Shown: positions 1 through 10,598, counted from the first letter of the stretch. The stretch is 41,584 nucleotides of DNA from Bacteroidota bacterium (GCA_029573495.1 JAKQEI010000218.1:1-41584), one strand, 5' to 3'. Made by a program: numbers and translations. Notes: generated by a model from the sequence alone, not told the origin.

Positions 1-2
1 TG

Positions 3-800
3 CCCACGGCTGGTTTCCTGGGGCAGGGGAGGGGTTGCGCTCCGTTGACCGTGGCCTTCACCAATACCAGCCTGCAGGGGGTGAGCTACCAGTGGAGCTT
101 CGGGGACGGAGGGACGAGCACAGCGGATAACCCGACGTACGTCTTCAACGTAGCAGGGGTCTATTCCGTCACCTTGACCGCCGTGGGCCCCGGAGGAACA
201 ACCAATACCTACACCAAGGTCGATTCCGTGGTGGTGCATCCGCGCGCCATGGCCTTCTTCACCTTGCAGCCCACCGAGGTGGCGGTGCCCTCGCAGCCGG
301 TCTTCACCTACAACCTCTCGAGCAACGCCTCATTGTACACCTGGGACTTCGGTGACGGGACGAGTTCCGCGGAACAGAACCCGGTTCACTATTACCAGGC
401 GGTGGGCACCTACGATGTGGGGCTGATCGCGAACAACGCGTTCAACTGCCCGGACACCTTCCTGTTGGAGCAGCTCGTGACGGCAACAGCGGCCGGGGAG
501 ATCCAATTCCCGAACGCATTCACACCAAGCAGCAGTGGGCCGTCGGACGGGGTCTACGATCCGCGCGGTTTCACGAACGACCACTTCTTCCCCTTGTATG
601 AAGGGGTGGAGGATTACAAGCTGGAGATCTTCAACCGTTGGGGCGAATTGTTGTTCGTGACCGAGGATGTGAGGATCGGCTGGGATGGCTACTACCGTGG
701 CCAGCTCAGCAAGCAGGATGTCTATGTCTGGAAAGCCTTCGCCAGGTTCAGTGATGGTCGCGAGACCACGTTGAAGGGCGATGTCACTCTACTCCGTTGA
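3..800 (+). CDS. PKD-domain surface protein with T9SS type B (CHU_C) sorting domain, 5' partial
   Basis: The frame is open to the left edge, so this is only the C-terminal part (about 265 residues) of a larger secreted protein. Two PKD-like Ig-fold domains are visible, marked by WSFGDGGTST and TWDFGDGTSS, each followed by the usual Y/F..aG.Y.V strand. They are followed by a gliding-motility-associated C-terminal domain: it opens with FPNAFTPSSSG, contains LEIFNRWGELLF and GWDGYYRGQ, and ends in VTLLR. By family knowledge this domain directs type B export through the type IX system, and such clients often depend on a dedicated PorP/SprF partner. One is encoded two genes downstream on the same strand, three bases separate this gene from the next, and the three genes probably form one operon. 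The N-terminal domains and ligand cannot be known from this window. Confidence 0.9.
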   Translation, partial: PTAGFLGQGRGCAPLTVAFTNTSLQGVSYQWSFGDGGTSTADNPTYVFNVAGVYSVTLTAVGPGGTTNTYTKVDSVVVHPRAMAFFTLQPTEVAVPSQPVFTYNLSSNASLYTWDFGDGTSSAEQNPVHYYQAVGTYDVGLIANNAFNCPDTFLLEQLVTATAAGEIQFPNAFTPSSSGPSDGVYDPRGFTNDHFFPLYEGVEDYKLEIFNRWGELLFVTEDVRIGWDGYYRGQLSKQDVYVWKAFARFSDGRETTLKGDVTLLR

Positions 801-803
801 ACC

Positions 804-2396
804 ATGCAACGTCACTTCTCTTCCGCCCTCATCCTCTTCCTGAGCACCGCTGCCTTCGGCCAGCAAGGCTACAAGAAGATCCATTTCCAGATGCTCGACC
901 AGGCCAAGACCATGCTGGTCAACGAGGATTATGAGGAAGCTGCCAAGATCTACAAGCGGCTCCTGCCGGTCGATCCGCTCTTCGCCGAGGTGCAGCATGA
1001 CATGGGTCTGTGTTATGCGAACATCCCGAAGCAGAAGGACAAGGCCGTGGAGTACTTCGAGCGGGGCGTGGAAGGCGACCACATCGAATCCTACTACCAG
1101 CTTGCGCTTGCCCGGCACCGCCAGCAACGCTTCGATGAAGCGCTAGCGCTGTTCGACAAGTATCGTGAGAAACATGGCCGCATCGTGGCGGACAAGGAGG
1201 TTGAGCGCCGCAAGGCGATGTCCTTGAGCGCCAAGGAGCTCACCGCTGCGCCGATCGAACTCGAGATCCGGAACATGGGTCCGATGGTCAATTCCGCGGC
1301 CCACGACTACTGTCCGTTGGTCACGGCCGATGGCAATACCATGTACTTCACCTCGCGTCGCGAAGGGACCACGGGCAATTTGAAGGATCCCTATGGACAA
1401 TGGTTCGAGGATATCTACATGGCCGCTCGGATCGATGAGATATGGACCAATGCCGTGAACGTTGGAGGTCCTTTGAACACCCTGGTGCATGATGCCACGG
1501 TGGGTCTGAGCCCCGATGGCAGCTCCATGATCATCTACCGCACCCAGCAGAACCTGGTCAGCGGCGACCTGTATGAGGCGCGGATGCATGCCCGTAAATG
1601 GCAGCAACCGGAGCTGATGACGCCGATGATCAATTCCGACAGCCATGAACCGAGCGCCAGCATCGCTCCGGGCGGTGATGAGATCTATTTCACCAGTGAT
1701 CGTCCCGGAGGCTTCGGTGGTCGTGACCTCTACCGGATCAGACGCCTGCCGAACGGCCAGTGGAGCAAGCCGCTGAACCTGGGCCCGAACGTGAACACCC
1801 CGTTCGACGAGGATGCGCCCTTCATGCACAGCGACGGGACCACGCTCTTCTTCTCGAGCAATGGGCACAACACGATGGGTGGCTTCGACATCTTCAAGAC
1901 CGTCCTCACGGATTACGACATGAACGGTTGGGCCGTGCCCGAGAACATGGGTTATCCGCTGAACACGGTGAACGATGACATCTACTTCTGCCTCAGTGTC
2001 GATGGTCGCACGGGTTACTTCAGCAGCGAACGCGCCGAAGGGCTCGGGATGCAGGACATCTATCAGGTGACCTTCCCGAACACCCAGTTGGACCACATGG
2101 TGGTGCATGGGGTGGTGGCCGATGCGAGCGAGGACCCCATCAAGGCCAGGATCATCCTGAGCGATGCCACGGGAGAGGAGATCGTAGGGGTGTACAATAC
2201 CAACGCCAACACGGGTCGTTTCCTGATGATCCTGAAGCCGCTTCAGGAGTACCGCATGAGCGTGGAGGCCGCTGGTTTCCTGCCTCGGTCAAGCGCGATC
2301 AAAGCCATCGCACAGGACGGTTCCCGTGAGATGAGCCTCGACATCACCCTGGACCCCGTCCATGCGATCGAGGGTCTGACAAGGAATGAGGAATAG
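804..2396 (+). CDS. TPR / PD40 beta-propeller protein with carboxypeptidase-regulatory-like C-terminus (PorE-like without OmpA)
   Basis: This 530-residue protein starts with a Sec signal peptide (MQRHFSSALILFLSTAAFGQ). Residues 20-140 form TPR-like helices (YEEAAKIYKRLLP, KAVEYFERG, FDEALALFDKY). A WD40-like PD40 propeller follows, with the repeated pattern DG..MYFTSRR, PDGSSMIIY, GGDEIYFTSDRPGG, DGTTLFFSSNGH and DGRTGYFSSERA. The last ~85 residues resemble a carboxypeptidase-regulatory beta-sandwich. Proteins with this order usually end in an OmpA peptidoglycan-binding domain, as in PorE-type T9SS components. Here the gene stops before one, overlapping the PorP/SprF gene by 11 bp. From context it is a periplasmic or outer-membrane-associated accessory to the client encoded upstream. 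The architecture is clear and the exact role is inferred. Confidence 0.88.
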   Translation: MQRHFSSALILFLSTAAFGQQGYKKIHFQMLDQAKTMLVNEDYEEAAKIYKRLLPVDPLFAEVQHDMGLCYANIPKQKDKAVEYFERGVEGDHIESYYQLALARHRQQRFDEALALFDKYREKHGRIVADKEVERRKAMSLSAKELTAAPIELEIRNMGPMVNSAAHDYCPLVTADGNTMYFTSRREGTTGNLKDPYGQWFEDIYMAARIDEIWTNAVNVGGPLNTLVHDATVGLSPDGSSMIIYRTQQNLVSGDLYEARMHARKWQQPELMTPMINSDSHEPSASIAPGGDEIYFTSDRPGGFGGRDLYRIRRLPNGQWSKPLNLGPNVNTPFDEDAPFMHSDGTTLFFSSNGHNTMGGFDIFKTVLTDYDMNGWAVPENMGYPLNTVNDDIYFCLSVDGRTGYFSSERAEGLGMQDIYQVTFPNTQLDHMVVHGVVADASEDPIKARIILSDATGEEIVGVYNTNANTGRFLMILKPLQEYRMSVEAAGFLPRSSAIKAIAQDGSREMSLDITLDPVHAIEGLTRNEE

Positions 2397-3386
2397 GTAT
2401 GCCGCATCGGCGCTGGTCGGCTGGATGTTCGTGTCGCGGATCGCGGCACAGGACGCCCAGCTGACGCAGTTCTACGCGACACCGACCTACGTGAACCCGG
2501 CCTTCGCGGGCACGGGCCTGCAGACGCGGTTCGGCCTCGTGGCCCGGGACCAATGGCCGGCCATCCCCGGCGCCTTCGTCACGGCCAACTTCGCCATCGA
2601 CCATAACCTGAGCGGCATGAACAGCGGCCTGGGCCTCATGGTGCATCACGATCGGGCCGGTTCGGGGGCCTTGCGCTATTCCAGTGTGACGGGTCAATAC
2701 GCATATGAGCTGCAGCTCAAGCGGAAGGTCTTCCTGCGTCCGGCCATCCAGGTCGGCTGGGTGCAGCATGCGGTGGACTACTCGCGCCTTGTCTTTGGCG
2801 ACCAGCTCGCGCGTGGTGGTACGGTCGGCACGTATGAGATCATGGATGGTACGAGCGTTGGCTATGCGGACATCGGTTCGGGCCTGTTGTTCTTCACGCC
2901 CAAGTTGTGGTTGGGAGCGGCATTGCATCACATGAACAAGCCGAACCAGTCGCTGCTGCTGAACGAAGCTCAGGTGCCCATGAAGTTCAGCATGCACGGG
3001 GGCTATCGGATCACCATCCGCACCCCGGTGATCCGGAAGAACCCGGAGAGCTTCGTGTTCGCATTCAACTACAAGGCCCAACAGAAGTTCGACCAGCTGG
3101 ACCTGGGCATGTACTTCGAGCGAGAACCGATCTTCTTCGGTCTGTGGTACCGGGGCCTCCCTTTGTTCAAGCGCTATGCGCCAGGCTACGCGAACAACGA
3201 TGCGGTGGCCCTGCTCGTGGGTACGATCATCGAGGACATGCGCATCGGATACAGTTACGATGTCACCATCTCGCGGCTTGCAGCGCACTCGGATGGAGCG
3301 CATGAGATCACCATCGGCTACGAGATCGCCTCGAGGCACCGGAAGCGCGCGGCCAGCAAGCGCCGCATCGTGCCTTGCGCCAAGTT

Positions 3387-3390
<4 letters not shown>
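2386..3390 (+). CDS. PorP/SprF family type IX secretion outer-membrane protein
   Basis: This 334-residue protein has a signal peptide ending near SRIAAQ. Directly after it comes the family hallmark DAQLTQFYATPTYVNPAFAG, followed by alternating beta-barrel strands with the usual GLGLMVHHDRAGSG segment. PorP/SprF proteins are outer-membrane barrels that link T9SS type B clients such as SprB to the export or attachment machinery. The start overlaps the end of the PD40 gene, which implies translational coupling, and the cognate client is probably the CHU_C protein at the left edge. The stop codon shares the palindrome CTAG (3387-3390) with the stop codon of the convergent ABC-F gene. Family assignment is firm. 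Client specificity is inferred from neighbourhood. Confidence 0.93.
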
Positions 3391-5300
<1,910 letters not shown>

Positions 5301-5307
5301 CGGGGCG

Positions 5308-5315
5308 CGAAAGTA
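5308..5315 (-). promoter_or_regulatory. Bacteroidota -7 promoter box of the ABC-F gene
   Basis: On the minus strand the box reads TACTTTCG, 7 of 8 matches to the Bacteroidota -7 consensus TAnnTTTG. It ends 7 bases before the ATG, which predicts a transcript with almost no leader. A TTG lies about 23 bases further upstream as a weak -33 candidate. Confidence 0.5.
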
Positions 5316-5337
5316 GGGAAGTCGCCACCGGCGTAGC

Positions 5338-6315
5338 TCAATGCTCCTCCTCCATCATCGCCGCGCGTTGCGTCAGCTCGTGGTAACAGAGCACATCGTC
5401 GGCGAAGCAGTGGATCACCATGCTCTTGCGGCTGGCGTTAGGCGTTGTCATCTTCTTGCCACCATGCAGGAGGTTGGCATGCCAGAGTAGTACATCGCCT
5501 GGCTGGGCCAGCAGTTCCTTTCGTTCGAAATGGCCTTCTTCAATGGAACGTTCGACCGCCTGCTCGTAGCGCAGGTAGGCGTCCTCACCGATCATAAAGC
5601 GGTTCCCGCCGTGATCGTACTGGCCGTTGAGCAGGTAGGGCAGCTTGTGACTCCCGGGGTGGTAGACGAGTGGTCCGTTGTCCGGGGTGATCTCCTCCAG
5701 GGCTATCCACGCGGCGGCCATGTACCCGAGCGGATAGGTGGTCATGTGGATGCTGTCGCTATGCGCCGCCTGCTCACTTCCAGTGAGGAAGTTGATGCTC
5801 TGGAACACCTTCATCCTCTTTCCAAGAAGGAAGTCCATCACGTCAAGGATGCGACGGTCATGCACGTACTTCCTCAAGAGCTCACTATGGTGGAAGGCGA
5901 ACATGATCTTGCGGCCGGTGAAGTTGAAGTCGACCACCTTCTCGCGGATCAGTCGGTCGACCTCTCCGTTGATCTCCGCCACTTCCCTGGTCGAGAACAG
6001 TCCGCGTAGGATCACGTAGCCATTGCGCGGCCAGGCGAGTATGGCCTCCTGCGTGCTGGCTTGGAAGCGCTGTAGACCGGGGTGCGCGGCAAGTTGAGCC
6101 ACACCCGCCTCGGTATCCAGCCAGGGGAGGTCCGTCGTTCGGGTCTCGGGAAGGTCCGTGCTGCTGATGGGCAGGAGCACACTGCGTTGGATGCCGTACT
6201 TCCGGTACATGCGCTGAGCATGGGCGAGCTTCTTCCGGTTGAAGAGGTTCAGCACCACATAGTTCGCCTTGATCTTGCGGAGCGTGCCGTAGTAGCGATC
6301 AAGCCATTTGCGCAT
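5338..6315 (-). CDS. Phytanoyl-CoA dioxygenase (PhyH) family Fe(II)/2-oxoglutarate oxygenase
   Basis: This is a 325-residue protein from the ATG at 6315. A GTG 39 bases further out lies upstream of the promoter box and is rejected. The double-stranded beta-helix iron site is complete: AHSDSIHM supplies His185 and Asp187, and LLHGGKK supplies the distal His284. A following Arg (ASRKSMVIH) suits 2-oxoglutarate binding. The segments NGYVILRGLFS and WIALEEITPDNGPLVYHPGSH are typical of PhyH proteins. These enzymes hydroxylate lipids, small metabolites or secondary metabolites, and the substrate cannot be read from sequence. The gene lies alone between the ABC-F gene (same strand, 37 bp away) and a divergent histidine phosphatase gene. 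Confidence 0.88.
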   Translation of the reverse strand: MRKWLDRYYGTLRKIKANYVVLNLFNRKKLAHAQRMYRKYGIQRSVLLPISSTDLPETRTTDLPWLDTEAGVAQLAAHPGLQRFQASTQEAILAWPRNGYVILRGLFSTREVAEINGEVDRLIREKVVDFNFTGRKIMFAFHHSELLRKYVHDRRILDVMDFLLGKRMKVFQSINFLTGSEQAAHSDSIHMTTYPLGYMAAAWIALEEITPDNGPLVYHPGSHKLPYLLNGQYDHGGNRFMIGEDAYLRYEQAVERSIEEGHFERKELLAQPGDVLLWHANLLHGGKKMTTPNASRKSMVIHCFADDVLCYHELTQRAAMMEEEH

Positions 6316-6332
6316 TGCGGAGGTTCTTGGTG

Positions 6333-6340
6333 CGAAGGTA
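6333..6340 (-). promoter_or_regulatory. -7 promoter box of the PhyH gene
   Basis: The minus strand reads TACCTTCG, 7 of 8 to TAnnTTTG, 17 bases before the ATG. It supports the ATG at 6315 over the upstream GTG, which would precede the transcription start. Confidence 0.45.
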
Positions 6341-6385
6341 GCTGTGGTGTCCACTTGGAACTTCGAGTTGTGCGAGGTGCCTGCC

Positions 6386-6393
6386 TACCTTGT
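6386..6393 (+). promoter_or_regulatory. -7 promoter box of the histidine phosphatase gene
   Basis: The plus strand reads TACCTTGT, 7 of 8 to TAnnTTTG, and ends 4 bases before the ATG at 6398. It excludes the longer upstream frame as coding and suggests a leaderless message. Confidence 0.45.
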
Positions 6394-6397
6394 CCGC

Positions 6398-6931
6398 ATG
6401 TTCGAACGGACCATCCGGCGCCTGCTGCCATACGCGATGGGGCTGATGGTCGGATGTGCCACGAGCCGGCACCGTGAACCACCCCCATCGATGACAACGG
6501 TCTATGTCGTTCGCCACGCGGAGAAGGCGGGCACCGATCACGATACACCGCTATCGCCTGCCGGGTTCGCCCGGGCCGAAGCGCTTGCGGTCACACTGGC
6601 GGACGCCGGAGTGGACATGGTCTTCGCCACCAGTTTGCAACGTACCCAGCAGACGGTGCGCCCCTTGGCCGAGCGCATCGGTGTACCCGTGCGGATCGTG
6701 GAACCCCTGGCGATCGACAGCCTGTTGGGGCTCATCCGCACCGAAGGCAAGGGGCATGTGATCCTGGTCGCAGGGCACAATAACACCGTGCCACGTATCG
6801 CCCAGGGACTGACGGGGCAGGCCGTTGACGGGATACCCGAGCACGTCTTCGATCGTCTCTATCGCGTGGATCTTCCAGCGATCGGTGAGGCTACGCTCAA
6901 ACTCCTTCCGTACGGCGAACCGACACCATAG
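6398..6931 (+). CDS. Histidine phosphatase (phosphoglycerate mutase-like) lipoprotein
   Basis: This 177-residue protein has the branch-1 histidine phosphatase signature VVRHAEKAG, with His40 as the expected phospho-accepting residue. Other family features are a conserved LSPAGFARAEAL helix, the substrate-pocket segment FATSLQRTQQT, and the second catalytic His127 in VAGHNNTVPRI. The N-terminus (RRLLPYAMGLMVGCATS) looks like a lipoprotein signal with Cys20 as the acylated residue. The enzyme is therefore probably anchored on the periplasmic or outer-membrane side. The substrate is unknown; close relatives include SixA-like and periplasmic phosphatases. It converges on the SCO gene with a 4-bp gap. 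Confidence 0.85.
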   Translation: MFERTIRRLLPYAMGLMVGCATSRHREPPPSMTTVYVVRHAEKAGTDHDTPLSPAGFARAEALAVTLADAGVDMVFATSLQRTQQTVRPLAERIGVPVRIVEPLAIDSLLGLIRTEGKGHVILVAGHNNTVPRIAQGLTGQAVDGIPEHVFDRLYRVDLPAIGEATLKLLPYGEPTP

Positions 6932-6935
6932 TCGC

Positions 6936-7607
6936 TCAGGGTGCCTTCTCTTCCTTGAGCAACTTCGCGATATCTCCGATCAACCGGTCCACGTCGACGG
7001 TGGAGGTGCCGTCGTAGAAGCCTCTGATGCGGCGTTGCCGATCCACGAGCACGAAGTTCTCAGTATGCACGAAGTCGTCCGGACCACCATCGCCCTCGTC
7101 CATCGCCGCGAAGTAGCTCTTGCGTGCCAGCGCGTATATCTGCCGACGGTCACCGGTGAGGAAGCGCCACCGGTCGGGGTCGGCATGATGCAGTTCCGCG
7201 TACGCCGCCAATACGGGCACTGAATCCATCTCCGGTGTCACCGAATGGGAGAGGAGGAGGAGCCTGTCCTCGTCCTTGTAGGCTTCCTGCACGCGTTCGA
7301 GCTGGTTCGTCATCTTCGGGCAGATCGTGGCGCAGGTGGTGAAGAAGAAGTCCGCTACGATGATCCGGTCCTTCACGTCCGCCATGGTGAAGTGCCCTCC
7401 GAACTGATCGATCAGGTCGAAGTCAGCGATGTGGTGCTCCCCCTTCCGTCCTTTCACCGCCGGGTCGACCAGGCGGGGATCGAGCTGGTTCGGATGGTAG
7501 ACCGGGAGCTGGTCAGAGGGCTTCAACAGGACATAGCCCACGCCGATGGCAACCGCCGCGATCAACAGGAAGAGACCAATGCGAAGGGTGAAGGAGCGGC
7601 CGGCCAT
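6936..7607 (-). CDS. SCO1/SenC family copper-binding thioredoxin-fold protein
   Basis: This 223-residue protein has one N-terminal membrane anchor (IGLFLLIAAVAIGVGYVLL) and a periplasmic thioredoxin-like domain. The copper/redox motif CxxxC appears as TTCATICPKM and the third ligand as the His in DDFVHTENFVL. Other SCO features are DFDLIDQFGG and RIRGFYDG. SCO proteins deliver copper to, or reduce, the CuA site of cytochrome c oxidase. The gene is last in a three-gene minus-strand operon: lipoprotein, DUF2490 protein, then SCO, with junctions of -4 and +2 bp. No oxidase genes are in the window. Confidence 0.93.
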   Translation of the reverse strand: MAGRSFTLRIGLFLLIAAVAIGVGYVLLKPSDQLPVYHPNQLDPRLVDPAVKGRKGEHHIADFDLIDQFGGHFTMADVKDRIIVADFFFTTCATICPKMTNQLERVQEAYKDEDRLLLLSHSVTPEMDSVPVLAAYAELHHADPDRWRFLTGDRRQIYALARKSYFAAMDEGDGGPDDFVHTENFVLVDRQRRIRGFYDGTSTVDVDRLIGDIAKLLKEEKAP

Positions 7608-7609
7608 CT

Positions 7610-8314
7610 TCAGAGCTTGTACAGTTTGATGCCGTAGTCGATGGATAGGATGAAGCGGTACTCGGGAGCGTAGACCATCCGTTCGCGATCATGCACGATG
7701 CTCACCCCGATCCCATGCGCCTTGCCGATATCATACTCCGTGCCCAGCTTGTAGCGGGTGCCGAAATACGTGAGTCCCTGGTAGCCCGCCCAGGTGAAGA
7801 ATTCCACACTGAACTCAGGGTCGAATTTCCAGTCACCGAGGTTGTACTTGGCGAGCACCTTGTGCCGGAAGACCTCGCGCACGTCGCCGAAGTCCCGGAA
7901 GTTGTGCTGATAGGTCATTCGGTAGGCGATGCTCGCGCGACCCAGATCGGTCTCGTACTGGAACTTACCGCCCAGTCGCTGGCGATCTTCGTCCGCAGTA
8001 CGGATGGCATACCGGAACTCGCTGCCCACGGTGATATGGTCGCTCACCTTGTAATCCGCACCGAGGTCGAAATAGTACTGACGACCGGCGAAAAAGCTGT
8101 CCGCCGACCGGTAACCGATCTCCCCCGTGGTCTTGATCCGCTTGACCGTGCCCTTCCCGAGCCAGTCGGTCAGGAAGGTGGGACGTCCCTGCAAGCCCAC
8201 GCTGGTCCACAACTCCTGCCGGATCGAGGGTCGTGCGGCATCCTGGGCACGCATGACGAAGGACAGCGTGAAGAGGGCCAGGAAGATGGCTATGCGGAGC
8301 GCGGAAGGGCTCAA
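7610..8314 (-). CDS. DUF2490 family outer-membrane beta-barrel-like protein
   Basis: This 234-residue protein has a signal peptide ending near VMRAQ, then strongly amphipathic beta strands in the pattern of DUF2490 proteins (QELWTSVGLQGRPTFL, YYFDLGADYKVSDHITVGSE, ending FILSIDYGIKLYKL). An outer-membrane barrel is the likely fold. The start is a TTG at 8314 that overlaps the TGA of the upstream lipoprotein gene (TTGA). No later start would keep the signal peptide, so this unusual codon is preferred. The function of DUF2490 proteins is not established. The operon with SCO suggests expression with respiratory or envelope functions, but that is inference. Confidence 0.75.
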   Translation of the reverse strand: MSPSALRIAIFLALFTLSFVMRAQDAARPSIRQELWTSVGLQGRPTFLTDWLGKGTVKRIKTTGEIGYRSADSFFAGRQYYFDLGADYKVSDHITVGSEFRYAIRTADEDRQRLGGKFQYETDLGRASIAYRMTYQHNFRDFGDVREVFRHKVLAKYNLGDWKFDPEFSVEFFTWAGYQGLTYFGTRYKLGTEYDIGKAHGIGVSIVHDRERMVYAPEYRFILSIDYGIKLYKL

Positions 8315-8712
8315 GGTATCTTGTCGATGATCAGGTCCCCGATCTCCACCACGCCTTTGCGGTCGTCGATGGTGACGTTGATGGGCACGGCCGCCTTGCC
8401 GCTCTCGGTCGTGTAGGAATCGCCGACGGCGTAGATGGTGTAGGTGCCCTTGCGCAACCAGCGGAACCGGAACTCCCCGTTCGGTCCGGAGTCCACATTA
8501 TCATCCGGGAACTGGCCTTCGGAGCCATCGCCGTAGACGATGTACACGTTGTCACCGACGACGGGATAGGGTCCCGCGGCGACGACACCCGAGACGAAGA
8601 CCTGTCTTTCCAACAACCGCCCACGGATCTCGGCCTTGCCTCCTTCGCCGGCCTCCTTCTTGCAACCGATCATCACGATGCACAGGGTGACGATCCAAAG
8701 CGCCTGCTTCAT
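8311..8712 (-). CDS. Small lipoprotein with carboxypeptidase-regulatory-like beta-sandwich
   Basis: This 133-residue protein starts at the ATG at 8712. A GTG at 8718 is in frame but less likely. The N-terminus ALWIVTLCIVMIGCKKE is a clear lipoprotein signal followed by Lys-Lys and acidic residues. The rest (IRGRLLERQV, GPNGEFRFRWLRKGTYTIYA) resembles a carboxypeptidase-regulatory or transthyretin-like domain, which is common in surface lipoproteins of this phylum. It is the first gene of the operon with the DUF2490 and SCO genes. It carries no catalytic motif and its function is unknown. Confidence 0.8.
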   Translation of the reverse strand: MKQALWIVTLCIVMIGCKKEAGEGGKAEIRGRLLERQVFVSGVVAAGPYPVVGDNVYIVYGDGSEGQFPDDNVDSGPNGEFRFRWLRKGTYTIYAVGDSYTTESGKAAVPINVTIDDRKGVVEIGDLIIDKIP

Positions 8713-8735
8713 GTTCACGTTACGTTAAGCGTGCG

Positions 8736-8743
8736 CTAAAGTA
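8736..8743 (-). promoter_or_regulatory. Probable -7 box of the lipoprotein-DUF2490-SCO operon
   Basis: The minus strand reads TACTTTAG, 7 of 8 to TAnnTTTG, 23 bases before the ATG at 8712. This is the only good candidate in the 50 bases upstream of the operon. Confidence 0.35.
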
Positions 8744-8762
8744 GCGTGCGGGACCCGGAGCT

Positions 8763-10514
8763 TCAGGCGTATATGTGTTCCACCTGCGCCGCATACTTGG
8801 CGAGGATGGGTTTCCTGCGCAACTTCAGGGAGGGTGTGAGCTCCCCACCGTCGATGGTGAGTTCGGCAGGTAGGAGTTCGATCCGTTTCACCTGTTCCCA
8901 ATGGCCAAGGCCCGCGTTCACCTTCTGCACTTCGGCGAAGATGCGGTCAACGATGCGCTTGTCGCCGATGATCTGCTGGGGGCTCTCGTAGGGGATGTTC
9001 TTGAGCGCGCAGTAGTCCTTCAGGAAGCTGAAGCTCGGGACGATCAAGGCCGCGGGGAACTTCCGGTTCTCCCCGATCACCACGGCTTGTTCGATGAAGC
9101 GTGAGGCCTTCAACTGGTTCTCGATGGGCTGCGGTGCCACGTACTTGCCTCCGCTGGTCTTGAACATCTCCTTCTTGCGATCGGTGATGTACAGGAAGCC
9201 TTCGCGCAGCTCGCCGATGTCGCCGGTATGGAACCAACCCTCTTCGGACAGTACCTCGCGCGTCAGCTCAGGCTCCTTGTAATAGCCCATCATCACGTTG
9301 GGCCCCTTGATCAGGATCTCACCATCCTCAGCGATGCGGACCTGGACATCCTTGATCGGACGACCCACGGAACCGAACCGAAGACCATCGTTGCGGGCGT
9401 CGTTCACGCTGACCACGGGACTGGTCTCCGTGAGGCCATAACCTTCCATGAGCGGAACCCCGGCCGCGTTGAAGATGCGTGCGAGCCTGGGTTGCAGGGC
9501 GGCGCTCCCACTGGCCACGCACTTCACCCGGCCGCCCAACGCCTCGCGCCACTTGCTGAAGACCAGCTTGCGGGCGATGGCGAGCTGGAGGTCGTACCAT
9601 GCACTGCGCCCGTGCACCTCGTACCGCTCTCCCAGATCGAGCGACCAGAAGAAGAGCTTGCGCTTGACACCGGTGAGCGCCTCCCCCTTGGTCAGGATGG
9701 CGTCATAGATCTTCTCAAGCAGGCGGGGTACGGCGGTGAAGACCTCGGGCTGTGCTTCCTTGATGCGTGCGCCCAGTTCTTCCAGCGTCTCCTGGAAACG
9801 CACCTGCATGCCTGCCCGCTGGTACAGGTACATCAACATGCGCTCATAGATGTGGCAAAGTGGCAGGAAGCTGATCGCGTGTGCTCCGCGTTCCACCGGC
9901 AGCCGCTCCGCGCTCGATTCCACGTTGCTCAGGATGTTCCCATGGGACAGCATCACGCCCTTGGGCTTCCCGGTGGTACCGCTCGTATAGATGATGGTGG
10001 CCAGGTCCTCGTTCCTCACCGCGGCTTTGCAACGCTCGAGCTCCGGTGCGTGCCCGGTCCCGCGACCGAGCAGGTCCTTCCAGTGTGCGGCACCATCGAT
10101 CCGGTCGAACGTGAACAGATGGCCAAGGGAGGGTACACTGGCCTGCGCCATACGCGCCTTGCTGAGGAGGTCCGCGTTGCTGATGAAGAAGACCTTGCTC
10201 TCGGAGTGGTTCAGGATGTAAGCGTAGTCATCGGCGCTCATCGTGGGATAGATGGGGATGCCGATGGCACCTATCCTGAGGACGGCCTGGTCCACGAGCG
10301 CCCATTCGGCCCGATTGCCGCTGGCCAGGGCCACCTTGTCGCCAGGACGTATGCCGAGGTCCATGAGGCCCAGCGCCAGCTGTTCCGCCGTGGTGATGAA
10401 CTCCTGGGTGCTATATGAACGGAGCTTGCCCTCCTCCAGAGAGGCCACGCAGGTCTCCTGCGGGAACCGGGCGAGCTGTAGATCGGCGATGTCGAACAGA
10501 CGGGTGACCTGCAT
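8763..10514 (-). CDS. Long-chain fatty acid-CoA ligase (AMP-binding, ANL superfamily)
   Basis: This 583-residue enzyme activates fatty acids through an acyl-adenylate and transfers them to CoA. ANL motifs are intact: phosphate loop IIYTSGTTGKPKGVMLSHG, adenine-binding GYGLTETSPV, GWFHTGDIGEL, and ITDRKKEMFKTSGGKYVAP around the hinge. The long insertion and FLPLCHIYERMLMY place it with bacterial FadD15/ACSL-like ligases. The ATG at 10514 is used. An in-frame TTG nine bases earlier is rejected because the promoter box TATCTTGT ends only 5 bases before the ATG. Its role is probably fatty acid uptake, recycling or degradation. It has no obvious operon partner. Confidence 0.94.
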   Translation of the reverse strand: MQVTRLFDIADLQLARFPQETCVASLEEGKLRSYSTQEFITTAEQLALGLMDLGIRPGDKVALASGNRAEWALVDQAVLRIGAIGIPIYPTMSADDYAYILNHSESKVFFISNADLLSKARMAQASVPSLGHLFTFDRIDGAAHWKDLLGRGTGHAPELERCKAAVRNEDLATIIYTSGTTGKPKGVMLSHGNILSNVESSAERLPVERGAHAISFLPLCHIYERMLMYLYQRAGMQVRFQETLEELGARIKEAQPEVFTAVPRLLEKIYDAILTKGEALTGVKRKLFFWSLDLGERYEVHGRSAWYDLQLAIARKLVFSKWREALGGRVKCVASGSAALQPRLARIFNAAGVPLMEGYGLTETSPVVSVNDARNDGLRFGSVGRPIKDVQVRIAEDGEILIKGPNVMMGYYKEPELTREVLSEEGWFHTGDIGELREGFLYITDRKKEMFKTSGGKYVAPQPIENQLKASRFIEQAVVIGENRKFPAALIVPSFSFLKDYCALKNIPYESPQQIIGDKRIVDRIFAEVQKVNAGLGHWEQVKRIELLPAELTIDGGELTPSLKLRRKPILAKYAAQVEHIYA

Positions 10515-10519
10515 GGTGC

Positions 10520-10527
10520 ACAAGATA
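10520..10527 (-). promoter_or_regulatory. -7 promoter box of the acyl-CoA ligase gene
   Basis: The minus strand reads TATCTTGT, 7 of 8 to TAnnTTTG, 5 bases before the ATG. A TTCG about 18 bases upstream of the box is a weak -33 candidate. Confidence 0.4.
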
Positions 10528-10584
10528 GCAGTGGATCATATGGCCGAACGCAGGGCTGGGGACCGCGAAAGAGGAGGGGGTCCT

Positions 10585-10596
10585 GCCCGACCGGGC
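10585..10596 (-). terminator. Weak GC hairpin after the small secreted-protein gene
   Basis: GCCCG-AC-CGGGC forms a 5-bp stem with a 2-base loop immediately after the stop at 10599. On the minus strand it is followed by a pyrimidine-rich but not uninterrupted T stretch. This makes it a possible but weak intrinsic terminator. Confidence 0.25.
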
Positions 10597-10598
10597 GG

